Shown piece by piece: positions 51,159 through 63,626 of a DNA stretch of 64,000 nucleotides (positions are counted from its first letter, which is position 1; each line of letters starts with the position of its first letter). The stretch comes from Lamellibrachia satsuma. Lineage: Eukaryota; Annelida; Polychaeta; Sabellida; Siboglinidae. The notes under the pieces were generated by a model. That model was given only the letters and a program-made list of their open reading frames with translations, was not told where the DNA came from and did not search any database. The stretch covers positions 10,573,001-10,637,000 of the forward strand of contig BSQZ01000010.1 in assembly GCA_033239005.1 (NCBI GenBank). The letters are read 5' to 3'. The position numbers were made by a program, and so were the translations under genes.

Positions 51159-54100
51159 TACAAGAACATGTTTTACCTGTGATGTATATTCAACTGTTGT
51201 TTGTGGTTGCAGAAGGTGGCAGACTTTGGTCTGGCTACACAGCTGCAGATGCCTGATGAGAAACACTTCACCATGTGTGGCACACCCAACTACATCTCAC
51301 CGTGAGTACAATTCGTCATTCTAGAAGTTGTCTGGAAATTAATAAAGCACTAATACATGTGATTGTCCATCGAGCAGACTGTAATATGCCTTGACCTGGG
51401 TACATTTTGCCATACAGGTTGTTTTGTGTATTGGTTGCAGCATACACCTAAGATTGGACACAATCAATGGAGACAAAGGAAGAAGCATAATTGAATATTG
51501 TTCCTTTTGTAATTCTGAGTTAAAGTATAATACATTGTGCCACAATTAACAAAAGTAAATTGTTCTTAAGTGGATTATCGTACATGTGTACCAAAGCTAG
51601 ATAAACTGTTAAACTATACACAAATGAAAAAATGTAATACAAAATAAAAAATTAATTATAGCCATTTACAATTAGAAATAACGCAAGTATAATACAGTTG
51701 ACCATAAGTAAACTATTATAAAGTACATATTCACAACAGATAATGTAATGTTAGTTTAGACTGTAGTAGTGTACCATAATTTACTAAAATAAACTATTCG
51801 TCCATTCTCTTGCCGGCTCCAGTAAAACGTGACTGTGGCAGGTAGTTTCTGGAATGACACCCCTGTGTTGTTGTTCTCTCAGGGAGGTTGCGATGCGTAG
51901 TGCTCACGGTCTCGAAGCCGACGTGTGGTCAATTGGCTGCATGCTGTACACGCTGCTGGTCGGGAAGCCACCCTTCGACACTCATGGCGTGCACAACACA
52001 CTCAACCGTGTGATCCTCGCAAAGTTCAAACTACCAGGGCATCTGTCTGATGAGGCAAAACATCTCATACAGTCGTTGCTGCAGCGTAATCCAGCCGACC
52101 GTCTGTCTCTTAGCCGTGAGTGCATCCTTGTGTGTTCTTCTTTCATTCGATATCTATTTCAGTATATTAAAAAACTATGAATATTGTATGAAATGTTGAG
52201 GCACTGTATGTGCATTTTTAATGCAGTTTATAGCTGATTATTGCACAATTTTGACTGGAAAACTCTAAATATCCAATTTGCTTTTGGATTATTAGCATTT
52301 TTTTACATTTACAAAGCTTCATTAAAGTCTGCTGATTTTATGAAAGTTATAGATGGATTTTTGCGTTGTGTAAGGATTTTATAAATTGTCAGTTTGGTTT
52401 TTAAAACATTCACACTGCTAATATGTAAATATTTAAAAATAATAAACATGTTTAGCATATTATTGCCTTTACTAAATTCCATACATGCCATGTGCACATA
52501 TTCATGTATACATATATGTGCATGCATGCATGCTCACACTCAGGCACACACACGTGTACTCACGAATGCACACACATGCACAATAACAAATTTCTTTATT
52601 ACATTCTTTATCACATTCCAGGTATTCTGAAACATCCGTTCATGACAAAGGGATCTTTGGAAGATTTTAAGCGCCACATCCAAGTTCACCAGGTAAACAA
52701 GCTTGCTTCTCGCAACAATCAATGCACATATAATTAACATGTTGTTCATTAGTGGATGAGGTTTAACTATTCCCACAATGTAATATAATATTGGAATTCC
52801 ATTTATATTCTTGCCAAAGTACCTTTTTATTTAACATTGGTAACATTTTAGGTTAAATAATTGTATTTAGCTAGATTGAGTAAGGCTTTATTTCTAATTT
52901 GTTTTCTTTACTTTTTAATTACGTATAATTATATATATTTAATAGTGTTTACCTTTAAATATATTTGATTATTTTTTAAAGCAGTTTTATATGTATTTTC
53001 TATGTATGTGCATGTAAAGCTAATTCAGCTTTCCAGGAAACTGGTATATGAAAATAATTTTTTATTAATATTATCTACATCGAAACATTTCAGTTTACAT
53101 CCGAGGCATCGATAGACAGTGGCCGTGACACTATGTCAACAGCGACGACGATGCAGAGCAGCGGACACTCACACGCCACATCAGGGCCGATGAAGATCTT
53201 CTACGGCAAAGGTGGCGCGGTGGACGCCCATCACAACTCACCGCTCACGTGTGTCGAGGAGAAGGAATGCTGCAGTGACAGCAGCAGTTGTCATGGCAAT
53301 GGCAGCAGCAAAGGAAACAACTGGTGGAGCGGGGAGGAATCGAAGGTAGCAAACTATGTTCGATCACAACACCCACCAAGTCCCCCCGTGCGACTGAGAG
53401 ACAGGTGAGCAGATGTGAAAATATACTGTTATATAGTATATAATTTGGAACTCAAGACATGTCTACATTATTTTACAATATTTATATAATTTTTAAGATA
53501 TACAAACTCTGGTTGTTTTTATTATAAAATCATGCTTTGTAATATAAACTACCAATTCTAACATATTGTTCACCCAAATGTGTTTTAATGAATCACAATT
53601 TAAAAATATAATTTGAAATTTATCTGTTTATGAATGCTAACTTTGCCCAGTCGAAATATTACAATTAAACAGAGAACAGTTTATGACTTTTTAATATATA
53701 TATATTCTGTGTTGTTGCAGCGAGAAGCAAACATCAATTCACAGTGACCAGCACTACTACCACTCGACGGCAGCACATGTATTCAGCGGTAGCAACGCAA
53801 TCACACGTCAGCAGCATTCGTTGGACGTTGACAGTCCGGCTCACAGCTCAAAGCAGTTCTCTAGCAAAAGCGGAAGTGCATGTGGCGACATCACGAACAA
53901 CAGCGCGCACTCGCACGCCAGGTACAACGCAGCATGTATGATGACCTCCGGGGGACAGCAGCTGAACGACACGTTCCCGCCACGTCACTACAATGCACAT
54001 GCATACCAGGACACGTCCACATTGTCGCTGCACAGCAAAGCGCCAGTGGCCAACGCGATGTTGGCACGACGACTTGATGGTGACTTTCGTCGGGCTTCTT

Positions 54101-57100
54101 GTGAACGTGAAGGCAGTCCGATTAGTTCGTCGAGTGCCACTAGTACCCAGCCAGAGCCACTTGACTTTACCCTTGGTAGTAAGGGGAGTTCATCGAATGG
54201 TGATAAGGATGCGAATCTCATTCAGATGACAGCGTCGAATGATGAACTTGACGTATCGTTGGAACATGAAACAACGACAGGGTTTTGCCAGGGTCGTGAC
54301 GGTAGCCCGCAGTATCGCCAGCAACAGCAGGCATACTACGGCTCAACGACAGACTTAGCAGGACACCCCCACGAGATGTTGATGCACAGTGCCCCAAAGA
54401 TGCCGGTGACACCATCTAGGAGCCGTTCAGTGGAGATGTTAGATCGGGTTCACATCGACAATGAAGTGCGACACAGTGTTCCAACGAGACGCTCGGAGCA
54501 CGTGTCACGATCACGCCACACACATGGGGGTGAGAACGAGGCGAGCGGAACATCTAAGAAGAAGGAGCGTGCCCCACCAATTAATTCTGCACGACTCCGG
54601 TCTATTCGTCAGCGAACACGAAACGCTGTGGTAGGTCTACTTAAGTCTTGGCAGTAGTCACATTGTTTTTTATGTTGTGTGTGTGATGGAAAAATGTTAG
54701 TTGGACATACTTTAAGTGAAAGTTTGTGTTGGGATTAAAATACTACTTATGCCATACACATAGTATGGTATAACTTTGTCAACTGCCTTTATTTCATTAA
54801 CCGAAGGAGAGGAAAAGTTTGTCCCCAAATTTGAATTTGATGACAATATTCTTATTGATGACATTACTGTGCTCTCTGTCTACAGGTGAATGTGCTCGAG
54901 GACGGCTGGGTGTGTCTCGAGTTTACGAAAGCGCACGGTGGCAGCGGGGACGGCAGCGAGAGAGTCGTTGAAGTGTTCCGCGTCTCACCAGACGGACGAC
55001 ACATCGAGGTGTACCAGCCGGAGGGAGCGCGGGGCGGCACACTGCAGGACTGCCCTCCCAGTCCACCTGATTCACAAACCATCGTGAAACAATTCAACTA
55101 CGACGACCTGCCTCGCAAGTACTGGAAGAAGTACGAGTACGCCTCCAGGTATGCAACATAGCTTCATTTATTATGTGTAGTTATCTTGCAGAAAATTTCA
55201 GTAATTCATTATTGTTTCATTATACTCATGGTAACCAAGACTTGGACAGAGAAGACCAGGGACACCAGACTTAACCTATCGAAAGCTACTTGCATCTGAA
55301 TTCTATATAACAGTCACTGAACTTTGAAAAAGATGTGCAGGACAGAGACCATTGAAGTATCATGAACAACTTCTGCAGACAACTAGATGAGACGATGATG
55401 ACTTAGTACAGAATTAATTTTACTTCAACTAGCCAATATCTTTGCTATTTTCTGTGCTTAGCGTACAATTTTAATACAATCAATACCTTTGTTCTTTTGG
55501 AATTTTTGGTGAGAGAAATTAAATTTGAAACCAGCGACGAATGAGAATCTTGCAAAGGAGGACACTCAAGTGTTTAGATGAAGGTAATTTACTGTTCTGT
55601 TTCTTTCAGATTTGTGAATCTGGTACGATCTAAGACGCCGAAGGTGACAATGTACACGAGACGGGCAAAGTGTATGCTCATGGAGAACTCGCCCACGGCT
55701 GACTTTGAGGTCATCTTCTACGATGGTAAGTCTTCCGTGAAGTCAGAATGAGTGAGAGAACAGGAAGTTTGCGGTTTCTAACGTATTTTTGCTGAAGCTT
55801 GACTAACCAATGTGAACATCTGACTAAATATGTGTTGAATAGACAATACTCATAATATGTATGACATCTGTCGGCTAATAATAAATTCACGATGGTAGGT
55901 CATCATAAAATCTAGTCCTAACGTGCGTGCATGTGAATATTATGTATGTTTGTGACATTGTGATATGTTTGTGACATTATTATGATATGTTGGTGATGTC
56001 TGATAGATTTAGACATTGGTCATAAAATATACTATCATTTTAAACTATAATTTCCGAAAGAGATAATTTTACTTAGGTAAATATGTATGTAGTCAGTTTT
56101 GTTATTTGCTGTTGTACATGTAAATATTGTCAATTGTGTGTTGTAGGTGCAAAATTCAGTCAGACGGCTGACTGCACACGTATCATAGAGTGTGACGGAA
56201 CATCGCTGACACTAGAGTCAACCAGTGGCGTCCAACATCTCGCCCCAGAGACCCGAGAACTCTGGGAATATGTGCACGAGGTACTTATGAGATCTCTAAA
56301 GAATTTTATAGCAGCGCTATGTTTAGATGTTGAAATTGTTGTTTCTCCAACATCATTTAAGAATAATTTTAGTGGTCGTTTGGAGTAATAGAAGCAGATG
56401 TCTTATGCCGACTCCTAAAATGTTCTTGGTGATAATATTTGGCATGAATTAATGAACTTTGATTGTTGATGTGATTACAGATTCTCGTTAGTCATTGCTA
56501 ATTATATAATTTATATTGTAGTGCCACACAAGGTGCCTGGATCTGGAGGCTTTGCTCAAGTCAGTAGACAGAGATGAAAGTAAAAAGGACATCTCGTATT
56601 TCCCCATAACAATCGGAAGGTAAGTTACTGAGCGGCTCTGTTTTGTTTAGAAAAGTCTCCTGTATAATTGCTGTCAAGAATTATGTACCAAATATGCAAG
56701 TAGTTAATAATGAAAATGGGATCAGTTTGTTTTAATCAGATAGCTCATGTGGTAGCAATTGAATTTTTAGAAAATTATGCCATTTATTTTATCTGCATAG
56801 TATATCAGAGAAGATATCTAAATTGTGAAACATGATATTACAGGCATTTATAAATAACACATTAGAGATTTAGTACTTCAACTTAGACATAGATCAACTT
56901 AGATAAGACAGAGACCTTGAGCGATGCTGCTGACCATCAGCCTGAAATACAGACATGAACACAGTAATTCATAATTATTTGTTTCATTGCAGACGACCAC
57001 TGTCAACATCAAACACACAGTCCTGCACCCTGGTGGCACCGACCTCTACATCGACCCCCGACCCGAACCTTGTTGAGATCGGGTGCAACGGCAGCAGTCG

Positions 57101-59120
57101 GAGAGCCGCAGGAGTTCGTCCTGGGACCGTGTCTCCCAGCATTCCCTCTCCAGGCACGGTAGGTTTCAACAGGGACCCTTGGGATGCTAACCTGGCCCAC
57201 CCAGATGTATATTTAATCTTTTTTAATCCATGATTCATTCTAGAAGCAGCAGTTGTTCGTCTAGCTTAGCAATTTATTATTTCTGAAAATAGCTAAAGGT
57301 TCTTCAGTTAAATTTTTTGACTCTGCTCATTTCAAACTCATTTCTTGACAAATTTCATTCTTATAATCCACCTAATAATAGTGAACAATGAATCTGACCC
57401 ATAAACATTTTTTGGAGTACATAACTGACTTTAGTTTGTCCGAGTTTTACATTCCCATGTGCAGCAAGGTCTGCCCTCGACTGTCCACTAAAACTGCACT
57501 TTACTTTCACAGATGCGGTCATTCGATGGCACCGTACTGAGTCATGGCACCAAGACGGCATCAGCAGTAATGCCAAAGTCAGAGACTTTGACAGACAGCC
57601 GATCGTCCAAGCGCTACATAACCAACCCCGCTGGTCGTGCTCGATCTGTCAGTCGCACATCCGCAGCGAGTCCTGTCGATTCAGTGTGTAGTTCCGAAGC
57701 GAGACATGCGGGCAGCCGAACAACCCGGGGTCAGGCATCTCCAGTGGCGCCACCCAGTGTGCTGTGCCGTGTTTTCGTTCCAGGCATTGGCTGGGGAAGT
57801 CAGGTGAGATGAGTTTGTTAATTGTACCACAGTTTTGAGTTCACTAATTGTGCCCCAGTTACGAGTTGATTGATTGTACTCCAGTTTTTAGTTTGTTGAT
57901 TGTGCTCCAGTTTTGAGTTTGTTGATTGTGCCTCAGTTATGAAACGCCACCTGGCAAAATTGATAATGTAGTGCAGTGTGTTTGTATTGCTAGCACATTT
58001 ATGCCACAGTGCAGTGTATCTGCAAGTGATGTTTGCTAACTGCTGATTTATGATTCCTTTAATAAGACAAGCAGCTTGCGCCCTCAGTATGACTAATGCA
58101 TGGTTCATGTTTCTTGCAGCTGTCCAATGGGGAGGTTCAGGTCCACTTCACAGACGGGTCTGAGCTCGGCATCCAGGCTCACCCTATGTTGGTCAAGTAC
58201 ACTGACCCCCAGGGCACATTCTCCAGGTGAGATACCACCTCTTGGTTATTTTCTATTTGGTCTCTTTTCCTTCAGCTGTCGCATCGTTAGGCTAATAACA
58301 TGTTGAGTTCCATACATGAAAGTCCCAGACTCTAAGATTTTTTTGGCCTGTCAAATGAATATTTGGTACTAATGCCAAGCAATTGAGAAACAACTTATAA
58401 TGTGCTACAGAAAAAACAGCAAAGAAACTTTATACAAGGAGATTTGTAAAGGGAATGCATAATTATAGTTACCATTGTTTTACATACAATGATATTCATA
58501 TAAAATCTGTGTAATAAAATGTTATTCCTGACATATCTACCCAGATATTTTCAGCAGTTATGTGCCCACACACTTTTTGTTTGGCCTTGAAGAAAATAAG
58601 GAAATAACAATTTAACAGGTGATTTGTGGATGCCTTGAATAAAGTTATTTTCAAACAAATCCAGTATGATGTAGCAACTGTTTAGGCAACATTTAAAAAC
58701 TTCTCATTATGCATAGCTTTGCAATATTCAGTTTAATTTACCTAACATTACCTGTTAACTATCTCTAAATTTGCCTATTTTGAAAATGTTTACCCTATTT
58801 ACTACAAAGTACAAACAAGAAATTTGTAAATCTCGCTCAAGCCCGAGTTTAAGCTGATAATATAAACACACATATTTTATTAATTATAAAACCAATGAAC
58901 ATTGAAAATAATGATGACTGGACTTAGACCTGTCACAAAATATAAATTGAAATACTTGTTATTTATATGTCTGCAGGGATTGCCCCTAAACAATGCATTC
59001 TCATCTTGCAGGTTCCGTGAATCCGATCAGTTACCCGGTAATGTCCGACAGAAACTTGAAGCGCTGCCAGCAGTAATGCTGAAACTAGAGACGTCACAGG
59101 CTTCTGGGAAGGGACAGTAA
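46835..59120 (+). CDS. PLK4: Polo-like kinase 4, 18 exons, 1116 aa
   Basis: PLK4 is the Ser/Thr kinase that starts centriole duplication. Exons: 46835-46867, 47669-47764, 48251-48346, 50017-50131, 50569-50681, 51213-51301, 51883-52115, 52622-52692, 53094-53404, 53721-54630, 54886-55148, 55610-55725, 56147-56280, 56522-56619, 56993-57158, 57513-57803, 58120-58226 and 59012-59120 (TAA). All are GT-AG and phase-consistent, 3351 nt. The kinase spans residues 12-282: LGRGGFACV loop, VAIKM lysine, [30 protein letters not shown]. The degron-like DSGRDT is at 290-295. The low-complexity linker is followed by the cryptic polo-box pair from about 675 to 893 ('[20 protein letters not shown]') and polo box 3 from about 1030 to the end ('[17 protein letters not shown]'). 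Human PLK4 has 970 residues. Exon 1 has two in-frame ATGs (46835, 46850). It is shorter than its neighbours and least certain, though [15 protein letters not shown] matches the family's IGEKIEDFKVGNLLG. Confidence 0.93.
47669..50681 (+). CDS. PLK4: PLK4 exons 2-5: kinase N-lobe and catalytic loop
   Basis: Exon 2 carries the glycine loop and VAIKM. Exon 3 is [12 protein letters not shown] to LKHPSILE. Exon 4 is [20 protein letters not shown] with the PLK4-specific hinge. Exon 5 is [20 protein letters not shown] then [13 protein letters not shown]. These exons have no copy in the left arm. Intron 3 (48347-50016) is 1.67 kb of AT-rich sequence with no recognised element. Confidence 0.92.
51106..51157. 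repeat. (AT)n microsatellite in PLK4 intron 5
   Basis: A 52-bp pure AT tract, 55 bp before the exon 6 acceptor. Confidence 0.95.
53094..53404 (+). CDS. PLK4: PLK4 exon 9: degron and linker
   Basis: Begins [17 protein letters not shown]. DSGxxT is the beta-TrCP phosphodegron by which autophosphorylated PLK4 is destroyed in known animals. The human site has the same place and flanks (SIDSGHATIST). The exon ends at phase 2 before GTGAGC. The left-arm exon 9 (41462-41772) has the same length but an Asp for the degron Gly. Confidence 0.9.
53721..56619 (+). CDS. PLK4: PLK4 exons 10-14: linker and cryptic polo-box pair
   Basis: Exon 10 is a Ser/His/Gln-rich linker ending [13 protein letters not shown]. 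The open frame continues 8 codons into the intron (to 54657), but the donor GTAGGT after NAV and the exon 11 start [13 protein letters not shown] restore the family pattern. Exons 11-14 form polo boxes 1 and 2, which dimerise and bind centriolar scaffold proteins (Asterless/Cep152, Cep192 in known animals). Confidence 0.9.
56993..59120 (+). CDS. PLK4: PLK4 exons 15-18: linker and polo box 3
   Basis: Exons 15 and 16 are Ser/Thr/Pro-rich. Exon 16 ends [13 protein letters not shown], and exons 17 and 18 continue [20 protein letters not shown] and [20 protein letters not shown]. This is polo box 3, which contacts STIL/Ana2 in known animals. Stop TAA 59118-59120. Confidence 0.9.
57826..57945. repeat. 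Minisatellite in intron 16, right arm (about 5 copies)
   Basis: The unit 'TTTGTTGATTGTGCTCCAG' plus 'TTTTGAG', 26 bp. It is the counterpart of the shorter left-arm array. Confidence 0.75.
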
Positions 59121-60175
59121 AAGGTTACCAGGTCAGCAGGAGTGGTGACACCTGGTGTAGCAAAGAAATACAAGAGTTACTCCAGTTTCTCCACACAAGA
59201 CTGCTGTGCTACTAGGATTCTTGTGTACATACGCTGTCACATCAGTGCATGATCTTGATCTCGATCTTGGTTCATTGTCTGGAATATTTCAGTATATCCT
59301 CACACAAGTACCTATGTGCAGCAAAAACATGTACATTTAAGTGTAGATAAATACATGTGCATAGTTGTAAATACATATATACGTGCATACATTTCAATTG
59401 TGAATATTTTATCCGTTGACTGATGGGTTTGCATCAGGTAGACGTGACAGCAATGTTTTTACTATACAACTATTGTGCCACCAAACATGGCACAACATAA
59501 TGACTTTACCTTGATCTTAATATAAAGTAAACTACGCGTAGATACATTAGAATATTGATCAAATTGCCAAAATATCCACAAATTTCACGGTGGATGTTTC
59601 GTAGAGGAAGAACTTGAATTGTCGTGCGTATTAGCATGCTGAATCTTGTATAGTTTTTAAACAAGTTTAGAATTCGTACATTGCTGACAAAGCAATCATG
59701 ACAATAGCAGGTCTGTAAATTATGTAGGGTTGTCCTGCTCAGTTTGAAACCCGTTTTGGGGTCTTCTGGAGCACGGATGTTGTATATATTGTATATATGA
59801 TCTTAGAAATTAACGTGTGTGTACAGCTATCGCATGACAAAGCCTCTGTGTGCTTATTGATTTGTAATATAGGCTAGGTTTAAAAGTATCGCATCCAAAG
59901 AATATATTAACCGCAGTAGTGGCGTGTTTTAGTTTCTGTGTATAGTATTTATTTGTTTATGTACGTGTTCTGGCGAGTACATGTATGAGTTTGTTACTGT
60001 CAATTTTATTTTGTATATGGTGCTACACAAATACAGATACATGCACACATATACACATTAAAATATATTGATATAATTTATTTGTCTTGTTTTCCATGTA
60101 TTGTAGTTTAAAAGAATTATGTGTGTAATGAGCACATTTTTAATATATTCATTTACTGCATGGTAATTTATTATG
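59121..60175 (+). other. PLK4 3' UTR/flank, conserved with left arm
   Basis: Aligns in reverse with 34430-35443. 'ATTTTGTATATGGTGCTACA' near 60.01 kb is among the shared blocks. No clear AATAAA was picked out. Confidence 0.5.
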
Positions 60176-60185
60176 TATGTATACA

Positions 60186-61675
60186 TTAAAACTCCATCCT
60201 CGACTGATTTAGCCTATTGCAAATCCAGTTCATTTATGTCCAAATATGTAGTGTATGAATAGCTTACATAACATCCGCACTCAGTTTAATACAAAATGCA
60301 TATTTTTTTCAAATCATCAAAAAAATTGACTTTAATCATTAGATCTGGTAAGGCTCAAAATAGTTGATGTCCAAAATGGTAAACACTTTGTGAGTCAATG
60401 CCGATCATGGACATGACTTCCATCCTCTCACAGGTCACATGAGAAAGTTAAAAAATTTCACCAAGGGAAAAATGTTTGCGTTTTCAGCATTTCCATTTTC
60501 ACTTCAATTAATGTTTCACCAAACATTAAGTAATTTAATAGTTTGTCTGATGATTTCACAAAAACTACATACAAAAGTTGCACAAACAAGTTAGCAATTT
60601 AATTTAGGAGGAACCTTTAAGTTTTTAGCAACACAGTGGCAATGATGAAGGATTATATATATATATATATATTTGTTTGTGCAAGGTTTAATTCTCTAAC
60701 TATAGTTCCTCTGCATTGGAGCACGGTTTCCCCAAAGATGTAAATATGGACTGCATCTCAATGTCTTGATTAACTTAAGGGTGATCTAAAAATATTGGGT
60801 TGCAACACAACATGGCATTGATTTTATTTAATATCCGCCCGCTCCCTTCGCTACATGAAATCTTTGAATTACATCGACCTGTGGATGCCCATGAAAATGC
60901 CCTTATCCTTTGTCCTTCACCCAAAACTGAATCGACATTTGCCAAGATGGGTAATAAGTTACTTAATACCCAAATTGACTTTAACTTGAATTAACATGTC
61001 TGTTAGTATCTACTGTGAATGTCTTAATGTATATATCTTAATGTATATATCTCGTTTTGGGTTGTCCAGAAATATTTATGCTGGCTCCTTTTGACTTGGG
61101 TAATAATTGACTTCTCGCACCGTGATAGTTTTAGAGCCTTACTGCTGCAAACTCTAAAGTAATTGCCTTCATTTTTTTTATATGTCTTTAAAGGCACATG
61201 CCTAAATTTGTTAACAGAAATTTTTTATTATTATGAAACAACAAATGGAAATAAATTCCTCACAGTCATATATAATATTATGATTAAATTATCATATTTT
61301 AATCGATTATGGAAATTTGGATGCCAAAATAACTCGTTTGCTGGATTTCCAAACACTTGCACGTCATTTCCTACATAATTGTCAACAAAATGTCTTGCAT
61401 AATGTTTGGGTTTATTGTTAATGTTATAGGAGTTTATTAAAATAATTGGTTATGCTTATGTCGAACTAACTGTTATTTGTTCAACGTTGCAACACAGCCT
61501 TTGCCTGACAGAGAACACATTTCACTTGGACATTAACATTCTAAAATACAATCTTCTAAGTTTAAACATTAAAATACACATTTTCTCAAACCCATGGTGC
61601 TGTTATTGTGTTTGATGTAGATATGGTAAATAAAATGAATGTTTTGCTCAACTGCTCTCATGGCATGTCAAATAC
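60186..61675. other. Right-arm non-coding sequence
   Basis: The first part ('AACTCCATCCTCGACTGATT', 60.19 kb) is a dispersed repeat also seen at 42.98 kb in left intron 7. From about 60.9 kb it aligns with 33.3-33.9 kb in reverse. No gene was recognised. Confidence 0.5.
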
Positions 61676-61840
61676 AGTCAAACCTGTCTTTAGCGACCAC
61701 TCAATCGATGGTCAAAAAGTGGTCTCTAAGTACAGGTGGTCGTTTAATGCAGGTAATGTAACATGTGAAACAATTGTGAAAGGACTGTGGTCATTGATGA
61801 CAGGTGGTCTCTTCATACAGGTGGTCGCTTGAGCAGGCTT
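61676..61840. repeat. Palindromic 'CGACCACC' dispersed repeat, right copy
   Basis: 'AGTCAAACCTGTCTTTAGCG' to 'GGTGGTCGCTTGAGCAGG', with internal complementary words. Partner of 31749-31916 in the left arm. Confidence 0.55.
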
Positions 61841-62795
61841 CACTGCAAACGTGAAGCGTTGAAATCGGAAAACTAAGATGCATGATTGCTCTGAAATGCA
61901 AATGTTCAAGATTGATGCAAAAGCAAAAGGTTGTGCATTTACAAATGCATTAAAATAATAAATAATATAATTTTCAAATGTTTTTCTTATTACTTACCTA
62001 TTTATGTCATGTGGTGACATTAGGAATGCCTTCTAGCAGTTACGCTTTGTCATGGCATTTGATAGGTTAATTCCACTAAGCATTGTGTCCTTCTGTCTGG
62101 GTGACCTTTTCTCTGAGGTCCGAAGCATCCTCGGTAGCCAGGGGTGGTAGTAGAACTAAACTACCCCTGGCAGCTTGACCTGTTCAAACATAGGTTGGTC
62201 AGTTTATCCCACCCCATGTGTGGATGTGTGCTGAATCATTCACAACTTCGTCCCACTTGTTCCTTCGTCAATGTGTTTCTGGGAGTCAGACATGCCCGTT
62301 CTCAAACTTCAAAGAGCGTTTCCAGGAAATATCTATCTTTACCCGTCCAAACAGCGAGAACGGATCCATAACCAATTAAAGTTAAGTCCCTTATGTAGGA
62401 CTCAACAATTCGAGCTCGCAATCTCATTAGTTAACACGGCAACTAAACTATCAGGGTTTCAACTGGTCCATCTGCCAGAGGTACTGTTGGAAGTAGTCAG
62501 AAGCCCTGGTGGCGAGGATGGATAGAGGGTTTTCAGGGTAACATTGCTGGCTACTTCTTCATTGTGCATCACATGACCTGCCAGATGAAGACGACGTCAT
62601 CTTACAATGGTGGAGATTTGTGGGAAGGCTCCGTACAGGTCCTGATTAGTGTTTGGGAACATGATACACAACCCTTAATAATTATTGGTTCAACAGTAGT
62701 TTGTCCCGTGGGTTGATGTGAGTTAGTGAAGGAACCATGCAATATATTTAGATTTCTACTTTCACGATTTGACTCCCATTGAACGTGTGGCGACT
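61841..62795. other. Right-arm non-coding sequence
   Basis: Around 62.03-62.17 kb ('GAGGTCCGAAGCATCC', 'GGGGTGGTAGTAG') it matches 31.24-31.33 kb in reverse. No gene was recognised. Confidence 0.5.
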
Positions 62796-62799
62796 ACTA

Positions 62800-62995
62800 G
62801 GCCTAACAGCCGGACTGGTGTGGTGTACTTGGTTTTGGTTGGATTTGGAGTCTAGTAGATTGATAAGTGCGTTCAACTTGATGGAGTAGAAATGGTGCTT
62901 CGTGTACTGTGTCAGCGAACAGATCAATGCCATCAATGAAACCCAGATCACCCGTGAATCCATGAGACTGTTTCTCCATTTTTTGTGACAAATAA
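62800..62995 (-). pseudogene. LINE reverse-transcriptase scrap
   Basis: The minus strand reads 'GDLGFIDGIDLFADTVHEAP' then 'FLLHQVERT...LQI', matching the RT palm pattern 'DL.FADDI.L..DT...A..LL..VE....GL.IN' with the catalytic Asp pair destroyed (IDG for ADD). I see no partner in the left arm. Confidence 0.5.
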
Positions 62996-63054
62996 TAAAA
63001 TCTATCACAGAATCACCGGTGCTAGTCGTTCATCAGTGGATTGTTACCCACAAG

Positions 63055-63626
63055 CTCTACCATCACTACAGTGTACACAGCCCTACCATCACTACAGTGT
63101 ACACAGATCTACCATCACTACAGTGTACACAGCTCTACCATCACTACAGTGTACACAGCCCTACCATCACTACAGTGTACACAGCTCTACCATCACTACA
63201 GTGTACACAGCTCTACCATCACTACAGTGTACACAGCCATATCATCACTACAGTGTACACAGCTCTACCATCACTACAGTGTGCACAGCTCTACCATCAC
63301 TACAGTGTACACAGCTCTACCATCACTACAGTGTACACAGCCCTACCATCACTACAGTGTACACAGCTCTACCATCACTACAATGTACACAGCTCTACCA
63401 TCACTACAGTGTACACAGCTCTACCATCACTACAGTGTACACAGCTCTACCATCACTAATGTGTACACAGCCCTACCATCACTACAGTGTACACAGCTCT
63501 ACCATCACTACAGTGTACACAGCCCTACCATCACTACAGTGTACACAGCCCTACAATCGCTACAGTGTACACAGCCCTACCATCACTACAGTGTACACAG
63601 CCCTACCATCACTACAGTGTACACAG
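63055..63626. repeat. 26-bp minisatellite, 22 copies
   Basis: The unit 'CTCTACCATCACTACAGTGT' plus 'ACACAG' spans exactly 572 bp. Variants are mostly CTCT or CCCT at the start. 26 bp is out of frame, so the same 26-residue peptide cycles in all three frames; the 225-codon frame is an artefact. Absent from the left arm. Confidence 0.95.

Noticed and set aside
54631..54657. PLK4 ending at the TAG 54655-54657 (…VGLLKSWQ)
   Set aside because: A donor GTAGGT lies after NAV and the next exon restores the conserved polo-box start; the left arm has the same donor position with GTATGT.
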